Positions 1-6,264 of a DNA stretch of 6,903 nucleotides are shown here, piece after piece (position 1 is the stretch's first letter; each line of letters opens with the position of its first letter). The DNA is from Thermoplasmata archaeon (GTDB lineage Archaea; Thermoplasmatota; Thermoplasmata; Lutacidiplasmatales; UBA184). The DNA lies in assembly GCA_030039525.1 (NCBI GenBank), contig JASHVI010000182.1:1-6903 (forward strand), written 5' to 3'. Made by a program: the position numbers and the translations under genes. Below the pieces are notes generated by a model. The model had not been told where the DNA came from. It saw only the letters and a list, made by a program, of their open reading frames with translations, and ran no database searches.

Positions 1-96
1 GCGCTACCGGATTCGGGCCCGTCGCTTTGGTACTTCCGGAACCCGACGCCCGACGAACGCGCTCTCGCCACTACGCGGTCGGGGTGACGCGCCGGG

Positions 97-178
97 CTCC
101 GGTTTCAGCGGAGCCTGAGCGGACCCGCGACGTGTCGGAACCACGTCTCCCGTGAAGAGACCCGAGGGGAAACCGGAG
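97..178 (+). other. 10-bp long-range pairing competing with a local hairpin
   Basis: Bases 97-106 (ctccggtttc) are the exact complement of 169-178 (gaaaccggag). Four of the ten pairs are A-T, which is less expected by chance in such GC-rich DNA. The pairing would enclose the 129-147 hairpin (gacgtg / cacgtc, loop tcggaac) or its overlapping alternative 145-149/157-161 (gtctc / gagac). It is mutually exclusive with the local hairpin 95-101/109-115. Such either/or pairing is typical of regulatory leaders, but nothing here ties it to a known riboswitch class. This is a direct sequence observation with a weak functional inference. Confidence 0.35.
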
Positions 179-187
179 TCGCATTCG

Positions 188-232
188 AGGGGCGGCATCC
201 GGGGCGACGCCCCCGGGACGCAGCCCGCCCCT
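188..232 (+). repeat. Two-tier stem-loop
   Basis: The outer arms aggggcgg (188-195) and ccgcccct (225-232) are perfectly complementary over eight bases. Inside them ggggc (201-205) pairs with gcccc (209-213) around a GAC loop, and the stem continues past one bulged C with two more pairs. This is the strongest local fold in the left region. The right arm runs into ctgatgag, which resembles a hammerhead or box C core, but the partner motifs are absent. Confidence 0.4.
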
Positions 233-381
233 GATGAGCCCTCTGCGGCTTGGCGCAGGGAGGCTCTGGCGGCTGCCTGCGAGGTCCCCCACTCCGGAGG
301 TGCGGTGTCTGCGCCGGTGTATCGCAGGCCGGCGCCACCGCCGGGGGCGCACTTTGGGCAGGGCTCCCCCCGAGCGCGACG

Positions 382-388
382 CTAATAG
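382..388 (+). promoter_or_regulatory. Possible TATA-like island before the TMEM175-family gene
   Basis: The ctaatag at 382-388 is a conspicuous AT-rich spot in very GC-rich DNA. Its centre lies about 26-27 bases before the TTG at 412, the spacing expected for an archaeal TATA box driving a leaderless transcript. It is a poor match to the TTTAWA consensus, so the call rests mainly on position. Confidence 0.3.
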
Positions 389-411
389 CGGGGCCGCCGG
401 CTCGGGGGTGC

Positions 412-1086
412 TTGGCCGGCCCCCTCGCTCCGCCCGAGGCACCGACGCGCTCCGCGGGCTCGGAGTCGGAGGGCGAGGACCTCGGGCGAATCGTCTCGGT
501 GAGCGACGGGGTCTTCGCGTTCGCCCTGACTCTGCTGGTCCTGTCGCTGACGGTCCCTTCGATCGTCTCGACGGGTCACCTGTCCAACGCGGAGACCTCC
601 GGACGCCTCGGGGCCGCGCTCCAGTCGGATTATCCGGCGTTCGTGGGCTACGTCTTCGCGTTCTTCCTGATCGCGAACTGGTGGCTGGTCCACCACCGGA
701 TGTTCGCGTCGATCCGGCGCTACGACAGTACGCTCGTCTGGCTGAACTTCCTCGTCCTTCTCGAGGTCGCCGCGATGCCGTTCGTCCTTAGCGTGTACTC
801 GGCGTACTCGGACACCCAGGTCGCGGTCGCGCTCTTCGCGGCCGAGCAGGGGGTGACCGGCGGGACGTTCGCGCTCCTCTGGTGGTACGCGACCGAGCGG
901 CACCGGCTCGTCGCCCCCACGATCGACCCGATGCGCGTGCGCCGCACGAGGGCCCGGGGCCTCTTGGCGCCGGTCGTCTTCGGACTCTCCATCCTGGTCT
1001 CCTTCGTCAGCGTCACGGGCGCCGAGTTCGTATGGCTCGGGATGTTCGTCGCCCCCCACTTCCTGGAACGGCACGTCCGCCACTGA
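412..1086 (+). CDS. TMEM175/DUF1211-family membrane protein (probable K+ channel)
   Basis: A predicted inner-membrane protein of 224 residues. The family (TMEM175, formerly DUF1211) forms tetrameric potassium channels in prokaryotes with six helices per subunit; that role is taken from the family and not shown here. The first-helix signature is clear: residues 26-37 read RIVSVSDGVFAF, followed by ALTLLVLSL, matching the family pattern R-x3-F-S-D-G-V-F-A with F changed to V. Further hydrophobic helices start at about residues 68 (AFVGYVFAFFLIANWW), 99 (WLNFLVLLEVAAMPFVL), 126, 165 and 182, giving six in total. Length fits the usual ~200-residue prokaryotic form. The reading frame is open upstream to a TTG at 250, but that stretch is Pro/Gly/Ala/Cys-rich and unlike the family. 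I prefer the TTG at 412, which leaves a short ~24-residue polar N-terminus and lies ~26 bases after an AT island. There is no ATG near the true N-terminus, so the start is uncertain. The gene converges on the large minus-strand gene. Confidence 0.8.
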   Translation: MAGPLAPPEAPTRSAGSESEGEDLGRIVSVSDGVFAFALTLLVLSLTVPSIVSTGHLSNAETSGRLGAALQSDYPAFVGYVFAFFLIANWWLVHHRMFASIRRYDSTLVWLNFLVLLEVAAMPFVLSVYSAYSDTQVAVALFAAEQGVTGGTFALLWWYATERHRLVAPTIDPMRVRRTRARGLLAPVVFGLSILVSFVSVTGAEFVWLGMFVAPHFLERHVRH

Positions 1087-1133
1087 CGGTCCGGGCCCGG
1101 CGTCCGGGGGAGCTCCGCCCGCGGCGTCTCGGT
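1087..1133. terminator. Convergent intergenic gap with palindrome
   Basis: This 47-base gap separates the 3' ends of two converging genes. It contains a perfect 10-base palindrome, ccgggcccgg, at 1091-1100. No T-run follows on either strand, so this is not a classical intrinsic terminator. Any termination role is inferred only from its position between converging genes. Confidence 0.25.
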
Positions 1134-4100
1134 CTACATCGGGGTCGCCGTGGGCTGCGCCCGAGAGTCGGTCCGGGTGCGGAGCGCCTCGAGGTCCCCG
1201 GGGGCGAGAAGTTCGGGGTTCAGCGTGATCCAGACCCGGGCGTGGTGGCTCCGAGCGACCGCATCGATCTCGAGCAGCACCGGCACCGTCCGCTCCGTCC
1301 CGTGCAGCGAGACGAGATACTCCACCCCCTCGAACAGCACCGCGGTGGCCCCGCCGGCCTGGAGCGCGGTCAGGATCCGCTGGGAGATCCCGGCGAGGTC
1401 GTTCGGCCGGAGCACGCCGGGGCGGGGCAGCGAGGAGATCCAGACGTGCTCCACCTCCCGCTCCCGGAGGTAGAGCCGGGCCCGGTCGGGGGACTCCCGG
1501 GTGAGCCAGACGCCCCGGTGCCCCGCCGAGGTCGCCTCGAGGAACGCGGAGCTCGGAGCGCCGGAGGGCCCTCCCTCGAGGTAGATCACCCCTTCTTCCA
1601 CCGCGGGGGCGTCCGGGACCGGCGCCGCGTCGGGCCCCCGCACCGCTGCGTCCTCGGGCATCGGCTCCTCGGCCGGGGCCAGCGGTTCCGTGAGCGCGGG
1701 CGCGGGAGCGGCGGAAGGAGTCTCGGGCGGCTCGACCGAGGGGGACTCCGCGGCCGCCGGAGCCGTGGCCATCTCGGAAGGTCCGTCGGAGGGCCGGTCC
1801 GGGGCCGCCGGCCCCTCCGGCTCGGGATCGGTCGGCGGGGCATCCACCTCCTCCAGCGAGGGTACTAACGCGTCGGGAGCGGGGACGTCCGGCGACAGCT
1901 CCCCCACGCCTTCGGGCGATTCGGGTGCCCCTTCCGGCGCGGGCATCGACTCCGGCGGTGTCTCGATCTCCTGGGGCGGAGCGATCTCGACGGGGCCGGG
2001 ATCCGGCGCGCGGTCCGACGGCCGGGACGCAGTCAGACCAGCCTCCGGCTCGGACGGCGCCTCGTGCCTCTCCTCGGTCCCGGGCGGCTCGGCGGGCGCC
2101 TCGTCCGGTTCGGGAGCGGCGGGAGTGAGCTCCTCGAGGTCCGGAACCGTCGTCGGGGTCTCGAGCGTCTCGGGTTCCAGCGCGGGAAGGTCGCTATCGC
2201 GTAGCTTCTCCTCGGGTTCGATCGCCGGAGCGATCGAGGGGGTCTCACTCGCCACCGGCGGGATCTCGGGTCCCGGGTCGTTCTCGGGCAACGTCGCCGG
2301 CGCCCCGGCCTCCGATTCGTCGTCCGGTTCGTTCGGCGCGCGAGAGGAGAGCTCGGACGCGGCGCCGGTCGCATCCGGACCGGTTCCCGTGGGCGCGGAG
2401 GCTTCCCTCGTCCGTTCGTCGGGGGACCCCGCTCCCTCGCCGACCTCGGTCGGCCCCGGTTCCGGAGGCGTATCGGCGGGAGCCCGGTCGACATCGGCGG
2501 GCTCGGCGTCGGGCGCGAGGAGCGTCGCGGCGTCGTCCACGGACCCGGGGTCCGGCCCGGGGGTCGACGTCCCGGAGGCGGAGCCCGCCGGCTCGGCCGG
2601 CGGGGACAGCTCCTCCTCGGTGAGCACGGGTTCGACGACCTCCTCGGCCGGGGGCTCCACCCGCGACGGGGCCGATGGTGCGAGCTCGGGCACGACGATC
2701 GTGGGCACGACGGGTGGGGGAGCGGGAGGCTCCGGTGCTCGGAGCCGCGCAACAGGGGGAGGCGGCGGGGCGGGCGGGGGGGAAGGCTCGGGCGGAGGTT
2801 CCGACTCGCGCACCACCACGACCTCCGGATCCGGGGCGTTCGGCGGCGGTCGGGGGCGGGGGACCCAGACGGGTGCCGGGGGAGGCTCTCCGCCGGCCGA
2901 CCGGACGAGCTCGCGAGCGACCTGAGATCCGAACCCCGGGAGCCCCTCGAGCTGCGCGAAGGGCGCGGCGGCGATGGCCCCGCGGTCGCGGAGACCGAGG
3001 TCCCAGACGAGCCCCACCTTGGTCGGGCCGAGGAGCGGCCCCGCGGCCGTCGCGTCGAAGTCGTCGAGGAGCCCTTGGACGCCGGCGTCCCGGAGCTTCC
3101 GTTCCTCGGAGAGGAACTCGAGCAGCTCCTCCGGCACCACGGTCGGGGCCGGCGGGGCCGGCGCGCGGCGGCGTCCGGCGGAACGACGGTGGGCCTTGGG
3201 CGCCTTCGGGGTTCGGGCCGCCCCCGGGATCCAGACCGACCAGGCGAGGCCCCGGCCCGTGGTCCCCTCGTGGGTCTCGCCCGGCGGGAACTCCTCCTGC
3301 TCCTGGTCGAGCCGCAGGTGCGGAACGTGCAGCCGCCGGGCGATGGCCGGCAGCTGCCGCGCGAGCTCCTCGCGCACGGGTCCCGCGGCCCGCACGACCA
3401 CCACGTCGACCTTCGCGTCGAGCGGGAGCGTGGCGAGGCGACGCTCGATGGAGGCGACCAGTCGGTGGGCGTCGAGCGAGAGGACCGGTCGGGGCCCCGA
3501 GGCCGCCGCCGACGCCGGGAGGGTCAGGTAGATCTGGCCCCCGGCCCACGGGACCGGCACGGTCCCCTCGCCGAGGCCCTCGGAGACCTCGAACATCGCG
3601 GGGGTGAGGGAGACCGAGGCCCCGTCGAAGACGAGGGAGATCGAGCCGGTCTTCAGGCCCTCCTGGAGCCGCTTGGTCGGCAGGCCCTGGACGAGGCGGA
3701 CGAGCCGGGAGGCCTGTGCGCCGTAGGCCTTCTGGAGCTCCGAGAGCTTCGGCCGGTACTCGACCTTGAGGCCGCCGAAGGGTCGCTCGGGCGAGGCGAC
3801 CTCGACGGTCTCCGCGCCGAGCAGGCGTGTCAGGATCGGGAGCTGCGCACGCAGGGCGGCCCCGGTCTCCTCCACCGGAACCTCCAGGGCGACGGCGGGG
3901 ATCCGGGCGTCGCGCGCCAGCCCGAGCGCCGGACGGGCCCGGTCGACGGCGCGCACGGCGGAGAGCCACCGGGCGTACGAGGTCTCCAGCCGCGCGTCAA
4001 TCCACGACTCCTGCGCCGGGGGCAGCGCCGACTCGAAGACGCTCGCCTCGCCGCCCTGGAACGCGCTCCAGAGGGCCTCGCCCGTGAACGGGGCCGACGG

Positions 4101-6176
4101 GGCGATCAGGGCCGCCCAGACGGGCAGGGCGTACTGAAGGACGCGGAGCGCCGACTGCTTCGTCGGAGGCGCGCCGGCCGGCGCGAGCCTCGGCCCGACG
4201 AGGCGGAGGTACGAGGCGACCTCGCCTTCGAAGAAGCGGTCGAGGCGCTCGAGCGCCTCCGGGATGCGGCCCTCCTCGTACGCCTTCTGGACGTCGAGCC
4301 GCATCCGCTCGAACTGCGAGAGGAAGGCCCGGTCCTCCTCGAGCAAGGAGGTGAAGTGGGCCGTCGCCGCTCCCAGGTCGGGGGCGGCTCCCGAGGAGTG
4401 CAGCCGCTCCAGCACGAACCGGTACGCGCCCCAGACCTTCCGGAGTCGCTCCGACTCCTGTCGGCGGTTCGACTCGAAGGTCGTCCGGCCGGCGGAGAGC
4501 CGCGGGGCCCGGAGCAGCGCCAGCCGGACCGCGTCGAGGGGCTCGGAGGCCCCGAGGCTGAGCTCCACGGGCGGGACCGTCGCCACCGGGACCAGACGAA
4601 GCTCTCCCGGACGCCGACGGGCGGCGTGCATCGCCACGAGGTGGTGGAGGAGCGCAGGACCGCGTCGCCGCTCCGGCACGACGAGCCGTACTCCGGTCCC
4701 GTCGGGGAAGGTGTCGACGGTGGCCCACGCCTGCAGGGCCTCCTCGAACTCCGCGAGGAGGCGGCGCCGGACGACGGACCGCCGGGCGCCGCAGGTGCAG
4801 GGCCCGCTCGCCGTGTCCGGGGCGAGGGTCTCGCACTGCGTGCACTCGGAGAGCGGCATCGTCCCCTCCGTCTCCTCGGTGGCGAACTCGCTGACCGGCC
4901 AGGGGAGCGAGGCGCCGGGCTCGGCGACGACGACCCCGGGAAGCACCCGCCGGAACAGCTGGAGCCGGTCGGGCGGCAGGCGCCCCGCGTCGAGCGACCA
5001 GACCCTCGCCGGGGTCCAGAGGAGCGCGGTCCCGCATCGGGCGCATCGCGGGACGCCCCGGCGCACCGAGAGCTGCGCGAAGATCGCGCCGTCATCGATC
5101 AGATCGCGGAGGATGAACGACTCGGCGTCCTCGCGGGAGAGGCCGGCGTACTTGTGCTGGAAGACCCTCGTCATCTCCCCGTCGATCCCGAGGACCGGCC
5201 AACCGGGGAGCCCGAGGCGGTGGCCGACCTCCGCATCGACGACCCCGTGCGCCGGGGTCAGCGTGAGGACCCCGGTCCCCGAGTCCTCGACGTCCTCGGA
5301 GGCGACCACGGTACCTCCCGGCGCCGGCAGGTTCGTGAGCGCCGGGTGCTCGACGCCGAGCGGGTGGATGTAGGCCGTCCCGGCGAGCGAGGCGCCCGTC
5401 CGCTCCTCGAGCACCTCCCACGTCGCGTCCGGGAGCCACTCCGCGAACCGGGCGAGGCTCCCCTTCGAACAGAGCACCCGTTCGGCGTTCTCCCCTCCGG
5501 TCCGGCGGAGCACGACGTACGTCAGCTTCGGGTGGACGAGCACGGCGGAGGTGGCGAGCAGTTTCCAGGCCGCGTCCGTCCACACGAGCAGCGAGACGGG
5601 GGGATCGGACCCCTGGAGCGGGAACCGGACCAGGTACGCCGAGCCCTCCTCGGGCTGGTAGATGACCGACTCGGGGGAGTTCGGCCTCCGGCAGGAGGGA
5701 CAGACCTGGATCGGTACGCTCCGGCAGCCGAGCAGCCGGTCGGAGGCGAGCCGCTCGAGCAGCGCCCGCCGGAGCGCCGGGTCTCGCTCACCGGGCGCGA
5801 GCGGCGTGCCGCCCCCGAACCAGACGCCGAGCGCACCGGCCGGATTGGCGGCACCGGCGCCGCCGACGTCGTCGCGGAGGGAGCGGCGGAGCACGCCGGA
5901 GGCGCGCCGTCCCGTGTGGGCCAGCCACCGGGCCTCCGCATCGAGCCGCACCAGCCGGAGCGCCGTCGCGAGGTCTCCCGCGCTGCCCTCTACGGGTCCG
6001 GAGACCAGGCGCACGAGCGGCCCCGTCGGAGGGCCGAGCGGACCGTCCGCCGGGGGGACTCCGCGCGCGCTCCACAACGCGCGGCTCTCGGCCTCGACCG
6101 CGCGCGGGTCGTACGTGGCCGCGAGACCGGGCATCGACGGGCCGGGTCGCAGGGCGCCCGGATCCCACCGCTCCAT
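1134..6176 (-). CDS. Giant fusion: catalytically degenerate isoleucyl-tRNA synthetase-like + HhH + Pro-rich linker + DUF835
   Basis: About 1680 residues from ATG 6176, ending in TAG. Residues 22 to ~955 follow IleRS: YDPRAVEAE near the start; a Rossmann part whose HIGH signature reads DLAT (68-71); CxxC at 159/162; a CP1 editing domain (~170-370) with VWTDAAWKLLAT in place of VWTTTPWTLPAN and GTGVLTLTPAHG at 300; CARCGTALLW at 378; Cys 445/448/460/462; PVELS (536-540) in place of KMSKS; an anticodon-binding helical domain (~575-755); and the IleRS C-terminal domain (~800-955). Then come a basic patch (988-1009), an HhH-like segment (LEGLPGFGSQVARELV, 1076-1091), a disordered Pro/Ala/Glu linker (~1097-1525) and DUF835 (~1530-1665). 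With both ATP-site signatures lost it should not aminoacylate; tRNA binding, editing or scaffolding are inferences. Third-position GC bias begins at about 6176, which supports that ATG over the in-frame TTG at 6221. ATG 6134, just before the YDP motif, is the alternative. A canonical IleRS is expected elsewhere in the genome. Confidence 0.85.
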   Translation of the reverse strand: MERWDPGALRPGPSMPGLAATYDPRAVEAESRALWSARGVPPADGPLGPPTGPLVRLVSGPVEGSAGDLATALRLVRLDAEARWLAHTGRRASGVLRRSLRDDVGGAGAANPAGALGVWFGGGTPLAPGERDPALRRALLERLASDRLLGCRSVPIQVCPSCRRPNSPESVIYQPEEGSAYLVRFPLQGSDPPVSLLVWTDAAWKLLATSAVLVHPKLTYVVLRRTGGENAERVLCSKGSLARFAEWLPDATWEVLEERTGASLAGTAYIHPLGVEHPALTNLPAPGGTVVASEDVEDSGTGVLTLTPAHGVVDAEVGHRLGLPGWPVLGIDGEMTRVFQHKYAGLSREDAESFILRDLIDDGAIFAQLSVRRGVPRCARCGTALLWTPARVWSLDAGRLPPDRLQLFRRVLPGVVVAEPGASLPWPVSEFATEETEGTMPLSECTQCETLAPDTASGPCTCGARRSVVRRRLLAEFEEALQAWATVDTFPDGTGVRLVVPERRRGPALLHHLVAMHAARRRPGELRLVPVATVPPVELSLGASEPLDAVRLALLRAPRLSAGRTTFESNRRQESERLRKVWGAYRFVLERLHSSGAAPDLGAATAHFTSLLEEDRAFLSQFERMRLDVQKAYEEGRIPEALERLDRFFEGEVASYLRLVGPRLAPAGAPPTKQSALRVLQYALPVWAALIAPSAPFTGEALWSAFQGGEASVFESALPPAQESWIDARLETSYARWLSAVRAVDRARPALGLARDARIPAVALEVPVEETGAALRAQLPILTRLLGAETVEVASPERPFGGLKVEYRPKLSELQKAYGAQASRLVRLVQGLPTKRLQEGLKTGSISLVFDGASVSLTPAMFEVSEGLGEGTVPVPWAGGQIYLTLPASAAASGPRPVLSLDAHRLVASIERRLATLPLDAKVDVVVVRAAGPVREELARQLPAIARRLHVPHLRLDQEQEEFPPGETHEGTTGRGLAWSVWIPGAARTPKAPKAHRRSAGRRRAPAPPAPTVVPEELLEFLSEERKLRDAGVQGLLDDFDATAAGPLLGPTKVGLVWDLGLRDRGAIAAAPFAQLEGLPGFGSQVARELVRSAGGEPPPAPVWVPRPRPPPNAPDPEVVVVRESEPPPEPSPPPAPPPPPVARLRAPEPPAPPPVVPTIVVPELAPSAPSRVEPPAEEVVEPVLTEEELSPPAEPAGSASGTSTPGPDPGSVDDAATLLAPDAEPADVDRAPADTPPEPGPTEVGEGAGSPDERTREASAPTGTGPDATGAASELSSRAPNEPDDESEAGAPATLPENDPGPEIPPVASETPSIAPAIEPEEKLRDSDLPALEPETLETPTTVPDLEELTPAAPEPDEAPAEPPGTEERHEAPSEPEAGLTASRPSDRAPDPGPVEIAPPQEIETPPESMPAPEGAPESPEGVGELSPDVPAPDALVPSLEEVDAPPTDPEPEGPAAPDRPSDGPSEMATAPAAAESPSVEPPETPSAAPAPALTEPLAPAEEPMPEDAAVRGPDAAPVPDAPAVEEGVIYLEGGPSGAPSSAFLEATSAGHRGVWLTRESPDRARLYLREREVEHVWISSLPRPGVLRPNDLAGISQRILTALQAGGATAVLFEGVEYLVSLHGTERTVPVLLEIDAVARSHHARVWITLNPELLAPGDLEALRTRTDSRAQPTATPM
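1182..1589 (-). other. DUF835 domain (C-terminus of the fusion protein)
   Basis: Residues ~1530-1665 of the large protein match what I know of archaeal DUF835: an opening strand (GVIYLEGG), a 'GVWLTRESPDRAR' segment, 'HVWISSLP', 'LRPNDLAGISQRI', the hallmark hydrophobic strand plus acidic turn 'AVLFEGVEYLVSLHG', and a closing 'VWITLNPELLAPGDLEALR'. The family is of unknown biochemical function and is often attached to sensory or other domains in Euryarchaeota. Only a short polar tail follows. The assignment is by motif recall, with no profile search. Confidence 0.8.
1602..2888 (-). other. ~430-residue Pro/Ala/Glu-rich disordered linker
   Basis: This in-frame part of the large gene encodes residues ~1097-1525. 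It is dominated by Pro, Ala, Glu, Ser, Asp and Thr. I count one lysine, one tryptophan, and no cysteine, phenylalanine or tyrosine. It opens with poly-proline runs and continues as irregular acidic/proline segments without an exact repeat unit. The composition predicts an extended acidic tether between the synthetase/HhH part and DUF835. The opposite strand shows a long Ser/Gly-rich open frame here, which is a shadow of the biased codons. Confidence 0.8.
2892..2969 (-). other. Helix-hairpin-helix-like segment
   Basis: Residues ~1070-1095 of the large protein read FAQLEGLPGFGSQVARELV, with the hydrophobic-x-G-hydrophobic-P-G-F-G hairpin and flanking helices of an HhH motif. This motif usually binds nucleic acid backbone non-specifically. 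An ~50-residue helical stretch (EELLEFLSEERKLRDAG...) precedes it, and an Arg/Lys-rich patch lies at 988-1009. Only one hairpin is evident, so this may be half of a paired HhH unit. Confidence 0.55.
3312..6113 (-). other. Isoleucyl-tRNA synthetase-like region with lost active-site signatures
   Basis: This encodes residues ~22-955 of the large protein. Alignment by eye to class I IleRS holds through the CP1 editing domain, the CxxC knuckles, the helical anticodon-binding domain (e.g. RLRKVWGAYRFVLE; PVWAALIAPSAPFTGEALW) and the small C-terminal domain (e.g. FGGLKVEYRPKLSELQKAYG). The stretch between the HIGH position and CP1 is much shorter than in real synthetases and lacks the GWDTHGLPIE block. 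CP1 features such as WT...W...HP.L.YV identify IleRS over ValRS or LeuRS. Confidence 0.8.
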
Positions 6177-6190
6177 GGGTCGGGCCACGG

Positions 6191-6196
6191 GATAAA
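6191..6196 (-). promoter_or_regulatory. TATA-like element, minus strand
   Basis: On the minus strand this reads tttatc within aatgtttatccc, one of two AT-rich islands between the divergent genes. Its centre would place a transcription start at about 6168, after ATG 6176 but before ATG 6134. If this is the real box, the shorter start at 6134 with a ~34-base leader is favoured. No Shine-Dalgarno sequence is visible before either ATG. Confidence 0.4.
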
Positions 6197-6222
6197 CATT
6201 GTCGGCAGAAGGGGACCCCAAC

Positions 6223-6229
6223 CATTATC
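6223..6229. promoter_or_regulatory. TATA-like element between divergent genes, possibly shared
   Basis: The second AT island of the 88-base divergent gap is cattatc on the plus strand and gataatg on the minus strand. For aIF5A it would set transcription start at about 6252, giving a ~13-base leader before ATG 6265. Read the other way it would start the large gene at about 6200, 24 bases before ATG 6176. Which strand it serves cannot be decided from sequence. Confidence 0.35.
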
Positions 6230-6264
6230 GTCCCGGCCGAATCGAGAGCCCTCGGACCCGGGCC

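Larger units (their letters stand above)
1..411. other. Gene-free 5' region with serial hairpins
   Basis: I see no gene I can support in these 411 bases. Short open frames exist on both strands, but none is recognisable, and their third-position GC bias is weaker than in the genes downstream. The region does hold a series of good inverted repeats: 13-24/44-53 (ten pairs, two-base bulge), 95-101/109-115 (seven pairs, seven-base loop), 129-134/142-147 (six pairs), 188-195/225-232 (eight pairs enclosing a second stem with a GAC loop), 241-247/254-260 (seven pairs including one G-U) and 311-317/329-335 (seven pairs). I looked for tRNA A/B boxes, the RNase P conserved blocks and the SRP helix 8 GGAAG motif and found none. 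It could be an unrecognised structured RNA, a long leader of the membrane-protein gene, or plain intergenic DNA in which high GC makes chance stems common. Confidence 0.4.

Noticed and set aside
231..260. ctgatgag followed by a hairpin, resembling a hammerhead ribozyme or a C/D box RNA
   Set aside because: The hammerhead GAAA after stem II is absent, and no box D (CTGA) lies at a suitable distance downstream.
152..385. 77-residue plus-strand frame starting at GTG
   Set aside because: No recognisable family, weaker third-position bias than the real genes, and it lies across the hairpin series. It cannot be excluded as a small protein, but nothing supports it.
71..442. 123-residue minus-strand frame
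   Set aside because: Arg/Pro-rich with no domain; it overlaps the promoter and start of the TMEM175-family gene.
1690..2925. 411-residue Ser/Gly-rich plus-strand frame
   Set aside because: It is the antisense shadow of the Pro/Ala/Glu linker; its low-complexity composition follows directly from the opposite strand's codons.
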